Assembly: GCF_001659605.2 (NCBI RefSeq)
Contig: NC_035169.2
Span: 9,245,784 to 9,309,783 of the forward strand
Source: Manihot esculenta
Lineage: Eukaryota; Streptophyta; Magnoliopsida; Malpighiales; Euphorbiaceae
Direction of reading: 5' to 3'
DNA: 64,000 nucleotides
Position 1 is the first letter of the stretch, and each line of letters starts with the position of its first letter. Under the pieces are notes generated by a model. The model was not told the DNA's origin. It searched no databases and saw nothing but the letters and a program-made list of their open reading frames with translations. Made by a program: the position numbers and the translations under genes. Of the stretch, positions 47,662-57,250 are shown piece after piece.

Positions 47662-50600
47662 TTAGATGTAAGAAGTCCCATCACCATTGGGGATGCCTAT
47701 TGTGAATTGAGCTGTAGGTGATGCAAGACCAGCGATCTGCCTGTAGGAAGACGGAGTAGGAGATCTTCTTGGAGATAGGTTAACAAATTCTAAAGCTTGT
47801 AGCCTAACTTCTACTGGGTAGTCAGCCACACACCCGATTCTCGGCCCAGCTCCGGTTGACCACTTGAGAGAGAGTTGGTGACCCAATTGGTAAGATTTTG
47901 CTGCCTTCTTAGAATTGATTCTGTGCAAGATTGCATTCTTTGGTACTTCGGCTCTAGGGCTTTGAAGACCACCAGACAAAGTCCTTGTGTATTCACCTCT
48001 GCTTTTAGTTTGTGCAACTTCTGATGGTTCTGAGGTGGAATCCCTCTCTTCATTGAGAATGTCAAGTTTGGGAGGCTCCGATCTGCTTAACACTTCAATC
48101 ATTGTCTCACTTGTGCTGAATTTGCCATCATCATAGACATCAGAATCTTCACTGGCCTTGTTTATCTGAAAACAAGAGATGCGAATGCATAACATCAGGA
48201 AAATGTTAGTGGGTTACATTGTTCAGACCACTATCAGGAAAAAGCCACTGAGGTAAATTCAAAAGCCTACAGTCCAAGCCCCACAAAGATGACCAAACAG
48301 GATCTGACCAATCAGCTAATACAAGCAGTGGAACATCAGCTTGTGGAACATACTGATGTTCCACTAGCCAGAAGTTTCCCTCTTTTTCTCATGTCCTCAC
48401 ATTTAAGAGACTAAAGAGAGACAAGATAACTACCTGGACTTCATCAAGGTTCACACCATTGTCCTGGAGAAGGGATAAAAAGCTTTCAAAGCTATCTTCT
48501 GTTGGCCGGTAGTGTCCACTATATGGAGAAATGGACTGCAAAATCAAAAGCATCAAAGACAGATGCCACAGATCATAAGACTGTAAAGAACTATTTACTG
48601 GAATGCACACACGAGCATGAGGTGAACCATCAGATCCTCTATATGGGGGCATCCCCTTCAAACACAAATTCCAGTGAGTTTGGCAGAGCAATGAAATGAA
48701 TTTGTTCAACTTAAAATTTAAGCATTTGGATATCTAAGACACATTCTCATATGGTGATTCTTTTCTGATGGGTGCCCAGTGCTCCCTCAATACAAACAAT
48801 TGTTAGTAATGAAACATAAGACGACTACTGATCTAATTGTGAGCATGCAAGAATACAGACAGATCATGGACATTTCAATAAGCAAGAGTACAGACAGATC
48901 ATGGAAATTTCTGTGCCTCTGTTTTAGGTCATGCATTGTTCAAGTTCCTAAAAAGGTGCCAACTGCCAAGCACATTCATATTCAGTCTAAAGAGGGAATA
49001 CAATCACTACTGCAGCAATAGATATAATTGAATTTTTCTCAAAACATTTGAAATGTGCAAAAAGCATGACAAATAAACCATGAGCTATCTTTGGCACTAA
49101 AATTTGTTATTATCCAAAAAACCCACAACAGCCTTCCAATATGTATCAGTATCATTCTGCAGGCTCTGGGGCAAAGGCTAAGATGGCACTACACTATCTC
49201 AAACAAAGCACCCTGAGATTCTGAACACACATAACAGAGTTTGGATTTGTTATCAACTCCTGGTAAGGATTAATTTGATATGTGGAAATATTATGAAAAT
49301 TGGTTAACAAATTCAAGAATCAATTAAACAACAGCAATATGAACTAGTTAAATATGAGGTAATACAAAGTTCTTAGAAGGATAGCCTGAACAATAGGTCT
49401 TCCATGGGATTCTGAAAGTAGAGAAAAATATTGATCCATGTGATACTGGAATCATTAAAATTAAAGAAATTAATTTCCCTACGGTACTGCCACAGAATTT
49501 TCACCTAAGCATAAAAACTGATGATCATATACCTTAAGAGTTCCATTCTCTACAGTTAATCTTCCAGCAGCTAATGTCACTCCTCCGGCCAAGAAGCTTG
49601 AATGATGGAAAATTCCTTTCTTTTTCTGAAAGGCATTGACAATGTGTCAAATTTTCAGAAGTAAAAGCAATGAAATCAAAAGAAAAAAGTATGCTGAGTA
49701 GTGCTTCTGCTCAATAGTCTCTTACCTCACCAGCATACAGCCTCTTAGAGGTGCTCATAACAAATATCCACTTGGCTCCCATTGGTCCATTGGATGTGTC
49801 AAGGAGGATCCCAGTTTGTTTATGTGTAATTTTTCCCTCAGCAACAATATACTCGTATTGTTCTCTCTCTTGCTGATTTGCAATCAAGTTGAACAGGAGC
49901 AAAAGGAGTAAAAGAAGACAAAAGGCAGCATGTTAGGAACTAAATCCAGCATTCATAAAATAAGATATATGTTTGAAGTTATAATAAATTGAAGTTGACA
50001 GGCAACAACACATACAGGTCCTAGATACTTAACGCATTGTTGCCGGAGCTTTGACCTTGGACACTCTTGGAGATCAAGCTCTTTACCGTCTCCTATGTCC
50101 AACCTGCAGAAAAACAGTAATCAAAACTTTTACTACTCATGGGCAATCAAACAAGTTAAAATTGTCTCCCAAGAAAACAAGGGAAAAAAATTCTTAGTTC
50201 CACTTCTAGTCAACGAAAGTAAGATCAGCCTACCAGTAAAAAAATGGTTGACCAGAATTTGTCTTACACCACTCTTCGTAATATATATGCAAGTTATGCC
50301 CATAACGATGCCTTGGATCAATCTACACGTCGCATATTCAGAAGAGAAAAAAAAAATCATCAGGGTTCACAAAAACTATTGCATATTCAAACTCCATTTC
50401 ACGGAAGAATCCAAAAACAATCCATTATTGAACTCTTAAAGAAAATAGTAGCATAAACAGAATAATTACAGCTTCAATCCAATGCTGAAAAGCCAATTTT
50501 AGCGCTTTGTCATCTTTGGATAATCCCTTTCCCACCTGTCCCAAAAAAAGTCGCAGTTTTTCACAAATAGTATCCATCTCATAACAAACACACAACTCCC

Positions 50601-51458
50601 TTTTCTTTATATATCTATGCGTGTAGAGTGATCGAACCTTTAAGCACAAACATTAGAACCAAAAAAGAAAAAAAAAATTCTGCTGACCCTGGAAGCATTC
50701 AAGGTAACACGATTCCACCTAGAAACTGCAGTTTCTTGTTTAAAGAAATTGAAGAAGGAAATCGTACTGTGGTTCAATCTCGCATAGTCTATTGCTTGCC
50801 ACCTTCAAATTCACCACAAAACCAAAGTAATCTTATTTAAAAAACCATTTTATAAAAAAATTTTTAAAAAAGAGGACGACAATTGATGCACGTACCAGAG
50901 CTCTTCCGCCACGACAGCAGAGTCAGCTAACCTGCGCCGGGTGCGATAACTACGATACACCTTCTGCAGCTTCACAGCCGCTTTATCAGAACATGCGCCT
51001 TCAGATACTTCCTCTTCCACTTCCACCTCCACCTGCACCACTGGCGAATTCCCGGTGGCATCCATCATACCATCCTCATCACTCAACATCGGCATTTCAA
51101 ATTCCTCACATTTCCGATCACCGGATTCCGGAGAATGAAGGCCACCAGATTTTACACCATCACTCCCCGTCGACGGCATGTCAGGCGAATCATGGGGTAG
51201 GAAATCTCGGGAAATGTCAATTTTATCAAGAGAGTAAGGGAAAGAAGAAGCTAAAGAACGGGCTTCAACCTCCATATCAGAAGAGGACGAAGCTAGAGAC
51301 CAGTCTCGGATGGATTTCCAAAGACTACGAAATTGTAGAGAAGAAAATGACGCTAAGGCAAAGATTCTCAAACAGAGGGCAGGGAGAGTGACAATTCGGA
51401 AAGACAGAAAACGAGAGAGGGCTTCGTCGTCTCGGGTGGGGTTCTGGGAGTTCGACAC
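47662..51458 (-). CDS. IQM-type calmodulin-binding protein, nine exons
   Basis: Minus-strand exons in transcript order: 50896-51458, 50688-50802, 50470-50535, 50234-50322, 50016-50103, 49726-49872, 49533-49625, 48434-48535 and 47662-48165. They join in frame to 588 residues. The IQ motif is at about 163-178 ([16 protein letters not shown]), where calcium-free calmodulin is expected to bind. Then come the plant IQM core blocks [41 protein letters not shown] and [11 protein letters not shown], and the C-terminal [19 protein letters not shown] block. The N-terminal 61 residues may be untranslated: Met62 (ATG at 51275, MEVEARS) resembles family starts better. IQM proteins take part in calcium signalling in stomata, pathogen response and development; the subgroup is not assigned. 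Confidence 0.9.
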
Positions 51459-53599
51459 TTATAGAGTAGCTGTTTGTTTCCTATTTGTGTTTCCCGGGAA
51501 AAAAAATAATTATTATTTATTTATTTCAACGGAGTAGGAATAAGACGCGCTCATGTAGGTGAAGAAAGGCACTCGCTCTTTTCTGTGAGTGAAAGCCACT
51601 AAAGAAAGGAATAAGAATTGCGGTTGTTCTGGTTTGCTTCTTGGCCGGTGGGTTCCTATCAATTACCACTCGGTTTTATTCATTTACTGTAAATCATCCA
51701 GTTTTTGAAGTTGACTGTCCAACTGTATTGAATTTATTAGAAAAATAAGAAAATTTTATTTTTATTAAAATTAATTCTAAATAAATTATAATTATTTTAG
51801 TGTAATTATATTAAATTGAAATTTATTAAATATATATTTTATTAATATTACATGTAAATAATGTGTTAATAAATATTTTAATTTCAAATATAAATATTAT
51901 CATATACATTTAGATTTAAAAAAATAACTAATATGTAAACTTCCTATAAGAATAAAATGATAAATTCAATATTCATAAAATAATTTTTTTATTTTTTACT
52001 CAAAATAAAAAAATTAATTTCCTTCTATAATTATTATTAATTTTTTTCTCCACAGTTTTGTTTTCTTTATTTAAACAATTAAATATATATTTACTTCCTT
52101 TATTATTTCAGATTAACTCATTAAACATCCAAATTAAAATTATAATATATTTAAAATTTAAATTTATAAAATCGTAACAATAAAATATAAATTTATTGCA
52201 TATAATATAAAATAATTCAGACTAATATTAACGGTGTTTTAAATTTTACTTATTAAATTTAAATTTTTATAAAATAATAAAATTATTTATTTTTAATTTT
52301 ATTAAATTATAAAAATTTAAAATATAACTAATAAAATTTAAAATGCAGCGAGTAAAATGTGTGTTTATTATTTTAAATAATTAATATTGATATAATTAAT
52401 TTATTTTTAAATGTATACATATAGTATTCAAAGATAGGGTAGGATGACGTAGGTGACGAAGATATAAGGAGGAAAGTAGTAGATTCTAGTGTGAAGAGAG
52501 AGAAGAGTTCAGTCGGTGGCTCACGTGTTGATCTCTTTCAGACTAGTTTGGTAATTTTGTACAAAGTAGAAAGTCTCATTTTTCACTTTCCTTGCACCTC
52601 ACCTGGCTTCAAACGCCAACCTCAATCAATATTAAATTAATACTTTTTTTTCTCTTATTAGTAACTGATATTGCAGGGATAAAATTGCTAATATGACTGA
52701 AATAAAATTACACTATTATTGATTATAACTTATAAGAAAGAAAATATGATTATAACCAATAAAAAAAAAATATGAGGCGATGGTGGTGAGTGTTCACGAC
52801 AATCACTCTAATATTTAAATTAGTATATCAACGAATAGAAAAATGATGTAATGAATTGTTTATAGTTTTAATATTAGAGAATAATGTACATTTGTTGTTG
52901 TAATCATTCTCCTTTTATACCATAAAAAGAAATATATGAATATAGAATTTCTCATTAATCCGGCAATGATATGGTCGGTTGCTTAATAAGGGATGTTTCC
53001 GACTAACGGGTTGGTGATCTTGTAGTTACAAGCGTAATGGAAATACTTTAGACTGTGCTCATTAATGGTAACTTTAGCATCGAGACTCTTCCTGCAAAGA
53101 GACAGGCGAGTCTAGATAATAATTTGGATGTTATAATGTCCTTCCTTCTTCAGAATAGACTACTTTTCCTACTTATCTAGTCTTTGTCACATGATTCTAT
53201 CTCGTAGTGATAACTCATGGTTTATCTTGGACAGTTGTTATGCAATATCAAAGGTGCCCCGCTAGTCTTTGATCCTTCAGATTCAGAGAAAATATCTATT
53301 ATCGAAGTCATAGGCACGTGGCCCCTTGAGATTAGTTTCTTACTGCTCATATCATTTCGCATATCTAGCTTTTTAATGATGACTGCAATGCTCATTGTGT
53401 CACATTTAAAGTCCACTGTCAAAACCGTCCTATAAAATCCCTTTGTCTTCCTCAAATACTATTTTTGCTCTCTTCTGCAACCTTTTGTTTTCAGAAAAAC
53501 TTGCTTTGCAACTTCTTTTCCATTTTTGCTCCTTACGGACTTATTTTTCCTACTGTAATTCTGTTTTCCTTTTTCTTCGATATAAACACGAACACTTCT
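51459..53599. other. intergenic stretch
   Basis: Very AT-rich from 51700 to 52430. A more balanced patch at 52430-52630 and at 53040-53460 has no recognised gene. CACGTG occurs at 52522 and CACGTGG at 53312. No RNA gene was recognised. Confidence 0.5.
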
Positions 53600-53943
53600 T
53601 CTTCTCTTTCCCCTAGCAGGGGCTCTTTCTCTAACTCCTCCTCTAGTGACCCCATCCAAGCATTGGCCTCTATAGTTCCGTTAAGGGAGGCTCCAGTGAA
53701 TAAGGGTGTTCTAATTAGTTAGACTTTGTCTATTCTTTCGGAGCGCGATGTAGATCGTTTGTATGATACTTACCACATTCCTCGTGAGGCATTCCAGGTC
53801 TTGGGTCCTTCTCCCCGCGTCCATATTAACAACTTGATTCCTGCTGAGAACACTATCATTATTTTTTAGGAGCAGATGAAGGCAAGTTTTAGATTCTCCC
53901 TAGACCTATTTTTTGTGGAGGTTTTTTGCTTTCACAAGCTTTC
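53600..53943 (+). pseudogene. gypsy-associated plant transposon protein fragment
   Basis: In frame with stops, the plus strand reads SERDVDRLYDTYHIP, then FQVLGPSPRVHINNLIP, and MKASFRFSLDLFFVEVFCFH. This pattern matches the N-terminal region of plant gypsy-type transposon proteins (the Transposase_28-like group) as I recall it. A Ser-rich lead-in (53600-53700) precedes it. The frame is cut at 53943 by the antisense LTR. Confidence 0.5.
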
Positions 53944-54759
53944 TGTAACGACCTGAAAATCGGACCGCTACCGGCGCTAGGATCCAGATCGGCATAAGGC
54001 CGTCGGGACCTGTAGCAAGCCAAACACTCATCCTGTGAACCTGTTTAATCCCATACATGATCAACAACATACATAAAAATTTGAACTTTTCTTTCCATTC
54101 AATCACCAAACTCAACCTGTGCATGCACTATACATAGACATAACCATCAACCCACCCTGGAGTCCTCAACAATGCTCCAATGGGGTAACATAACATACAT
54201 TGAGTTTGGTTCAACATAAACATCTATTAAAAACATTACATTTAAAAGATCATGTAAACAAAAGGGATTAACATACAACTAGGGTCAAGCACATCTCTAA
54301 TCCTTAATATCATCATTACATTACATAACTGTACTAAACATCATATATCAACATTTCTCATGTCCACACTAGCTATTACATGACCATAACTTCATTACTC
54401 TTGCTGACCTCCTGGTCTACCCTGTACCTGCAAACCTGGGGGTTAAGGGAGAGGGGTGAGTTACTAGAGCCCAGTGAGCAGAATAATAAAACATTTATAT
54501 TAAAGGTTCATGCTTTCATAGAATGCATCACATCACAGCTAATCATATCAAGGATGAACTTGTCACCATTTAGCCCTCTATATATTCCAATCATGCCAGG
54601 GGCGTAGTGCAGGCCACACCTGATCTTTCTCTTATACATAACATAACATACATAACCAATTGTGCCAGGGGCGTAGTGCAGGCCACACCCGGTCTTTCTC
54701 TTACATAGTGCCAGGGGCGTAGTGCAGGCCACACCTGGACTTCCATATCATATCATCAT
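53944..54759 (-). repeat. old antisense LTR of the Tekay/Del-type family, split by insertion
   Basis: Starts TGTAACGACCTG, the reverse complement of the LTR end, and follows the young LTR in reverse from its terminus to about its middle. At 54759 the young element begins, so the rest of this LTR should lie beyond its 3' LTR, outside the window. It contains three units of GCCAGGGGCGTAGTGCAGGC at 54595, 54664 and 54710, against two in the young LTR. It has many differences from the young copy and is therefore older. Confidence 0.85.
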
Positions 54760-54936
54760 TGTAATACCCGGCTAGACTCCGGTATCGGAATCCCTACCGT
54801 CCGGTGGGACCTCGGATGTCGGAAACCTCTAGAAGGGTAAAACTATGATTTTATGAAATGTTTTCATGTATTTCATGTTTTTAAGTAAGAAATTAAATGA
54901 GTTTTTGCATGAAAAATCTTTGGAGGAAAACCCAGG

Positions 54937-55099
54937 TTCGGCCGCCGAACTTTGAGGTTCGGCCGCCGAACATGCATGCGTTTTGGAGGCACGTTAGGCC
55001 CCCGAAAGCATGAGTGAGGGAAGTCAAGGTTCGGCCGCCGAACCTCATGTTCGGCCGCCGAACATTTGCATGGATGCGGAGGCACATTCGGCCCCCGAA
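54937..55099. repeat. upstream palindrome group in the 5' LTR
   Basis: Perfect TTCGGCCGCCGAA copies are at 54937, 54958, 55030 and 55050, and a one-mismatch copy (TTCGGCCCCCGAA) at 55087. The group ends 19 bases before the TATA box. The first two are 21 bases apart and that unit is missing from the 3' LTR. Confidence 0.9.
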
Positions 55100-55117
55100 C
55101 GTGGTCTGGCCAGCCAC

Positions 55118-55125
55118 TATAAAAG
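55118..55125 (+). promoter_or_regulatory. TATA box of the retrotransposon LTR
   Basis: TATAAAAG within CACTATAAAAGGG, about 360 bases into the LTR. It probably sets the U3/R boundary about 30 bases downstream. The same site is at 62746-62753 in the 3' LTR. Confidence 0.75.
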
Positions 55126-55641
55126 GGTCCCTTAGCCGAAAATGGGCGAGCTTTTTCTCCCCATTTCGGCCAAGGTGAGCATTCCGCCATCCTTCCCCAA
55201 TCTTGAGTTTTCCTTCCTTTTTCCATGATCTTTACAAGTTTATAACTTTGGTTTTGAAGATCTTTGAACTTAGAACGAGTTTTGGAGCTTGGAGACCAAA
55301 AGTTGGAACTTCTCCCATCTCCAAGTTTAGATCTCCTCAACCCTCGATCTTCAAGAGGTAAGAGCCGATCTTAAGCTCAATGTATGATTTAAACAAGTTT
55401 TATGAAGTTTTAAAGGGTAGAATGCATGTTAGGGTATATGTTAAACCTATGGGTTTTTGATGACTTTTTGAACAATGTAGCTTGATTGTGTGTGATTGAA
55501 GTGTTGTAGATGGGGTATATGCATGTTTGAGGCCCCTAGGAACTTGTATGCATGCTTTGGTTGAACAATATGCATGTTTGGAAGGTTTGGAGGCGAAATG
55601 TGCTAAGGGAGCCAAGTTTCTGCCCTTTGACAGAAACCAGG

Positions 55642-55814
55642 TTCGGCAGCCGAAGGTACTTTCGGCCGCCGAACATGGCTGGGGAGGCAGGCCTTTCGGC
55701 TGCCGAAGTTGCCCCCGAAAAGAGACTTTTGTCTCTGTCTGGCACTTTCGGCCGCCGAAGGTGCCGCCGAACCTACCTGAGTTTCGTCTCTGTCCAGGAC
55801 TTTCGGCCGCCGAA
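55642..55814. repeat. downstream palindrome group in the 5' LTR
   Basis: Perfect TTCGGC-N-GCCGAA copies are at 55642 (N=A), 55661 (C), 55695 (T), 55747 (C) and 55802 (C). Partial GTGCCGCCGAA half-sites are at 55761 and 55817. It lies about 500-700 bases after the TATA box, probably in the transcribed leader. The 3' LTR repeats it at 63270-63442. Confidence 0.9.
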
Positions 55815-57052
55815 GGTGCCGCCGAAAGTGCCCTGTTCAGCCATTTCTTGCATGTTTCATGTGATGTTTTCAGGATGTTTTAGGGGGTTTTTGGGGAGCA
55901 TTTTAGAGTCATGTTCATGTATGTTTGGTGCCTCATTTGAGTCCACCTGTGTAGGTTCGGACCCGAGGAACCGAGACCCCCGGTTGTGAGATAGTCGTTC
56001 AGAGTTCGTTGTTTAAGCTTCAGTTACCAGGTGAGTGGAACAACCCCTTAAGCTTTAAAGTAAATGAATAAATGAATGAATCATAAAGCATTACCCATGC
56101 ATCATTATGCCATGCAATATTAGGTTGTTTGCATTAGAATTCACGAATATGTTGCATTGCATACTTTGTTGTTGATGTGGATGAATGTTGAATGATCCAT
56201 TAGCCCTTGTATGTCATGATAGCCTATGTGAGTCCAGGTGTGCCTGCTACGGCTCTACGCCCCTGGCACTATGACTGATTATGGAAGTCCGGGTGTGCCT
56301 GCTACGGCTCTACGCCCCTGGCATGTATAAGTAAGAAAGATAGGGGCTAAATGGTGACAAGTTCATCCTTGTTGTGAAATGTTTGTGTTATGGCGCATAC
56401 ATGAAAGCATGAATAAGAAAAAGAAAGAAAAAGTTATATGATAATAATAATAATAAAATGAATAATAATATACCTAAAAATGGAGGAATTAAAACAAATG
56501 TTTTTAGTTTCTGCTCACTGGGCTCTAGTAGCTCACCCCACTCCCTTTATCCCCAGAGTTGCAGGTACAGGATAGAACAAGAAGTCGGCTAGAGTGAAGT
56601 CAAGTCATGTATGTTGTAATAGATAGTAGTGGACATGAACATGATGTAATGAGTATGTATGACCATGTAATGTAATGAATGATTTGATGATGTATTGAGG
56701 ATTATAGTAGTGCTTGACCTAGAGGTGTGTGAGTCCCCATTATGTACAGATTGTTTAATGAGTAATGATGTTAATAACCATGATTATCCAAGCTGATATG
56801 TATGACGATGATACCCCATTGGAGTATTTGATGAGGACTCCAGTGTGGGGTTTATGTATGATTTTGTGCATGCACAGGTTTTGCTTGGATAAGAGAAAAG
56901 AAAAAAAAATTTTACAGATCATGTATATGTTGCTATGTATGGGATTCCACAGGTTTACAGGAGGTATGTAGGCTTGCTACGGGTCCCGGCGGCCTTAAGC
57001 CGATCTGGATCCTAGCGCCGGTAACGGGTCGGATTTCCGGGTCGTTACAGAG

Positions 57053-57064
57053 TGGTATCAGAGC
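57053..57064 (+). other. primer-binding site (initiator tRNA-Met type)
   Basis: TGGTATCAGAGC, three bases after the 5' LTR, is the standard plant primer site complementary to the 3' end of initiator methionine tRNA. Confidence 0.9.
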
Positions 57065-57250
57065 CCTAGGTTCATATGATCGGACCTAGAGTGTCGGGCT
57101 CATAGATGTTCTAGAAGGTCAAGCACACTAGGAAAATCATGTCCACTAGGATAGGATGTAGAGTCCTGTCTATATGATGATATGATATGCCATGATGATA
57201 TGCATGTGCATAAATGCTATGATGTGATGCTATGTATGTGATGAGGGTTC

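Larger units (their letters stand above)
54760..57049 (+). repeat. 5' LTR of the Tekay/Del-type element (2290 bp)
   Basis: Runs from TGTAATACCCGG to GGGTCGTTACA, with TG...CA ends. It contains TATAAAAG at 55118, nine perfect 13-bp palindromes of the form TTCGGC-N-GCCGAA, and a two-unit tandem (GTCC-GGTGTGCCTGCTACGG type, starting 56232 and 56287, period 55). Long LTRs are usual for the Tekay branch. Confidence 0.93.

Noticed and set aside
50095..50439. Plus-strand frame of 114 codons across IQM exons 4 and 5.
   Set aside because: It crosses exon-intron borders of the minus-strand gene and has no motif.
50993..51391. A 132-codon plus-strand frame over the first IQM exon.
   Set aside because: Antisense to the IQM coding exon; proline-rich only because the other strand is Glu/Gly-rich.
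54873..55340. A 155-codon antisense frame in the LTR, nearly repeated at 62522-62968.
   Set aside because: It is repeated because the LTR is repeated. It translates the palindromes (RRPN, GGRM-type runs) and has no family signature. The 21-bp indel keeps the frame by chance since 21 is a multiple of three.
54937..55814. The regularly recurring 13-mers look superficially like a CRISPR-type array.
   Set aside because: Spacing is irregular, the unit is too short and palindromic, the source is a plant genome and no cas genes exist.
55527..55989. Sense frames of 118-153 codons in the LTR leader, also at 63155-63616.
   Set aside because: Codons follow the palindrome array. A one-base indel between the two LTRs changes the frame, so no conserved protein is supported.
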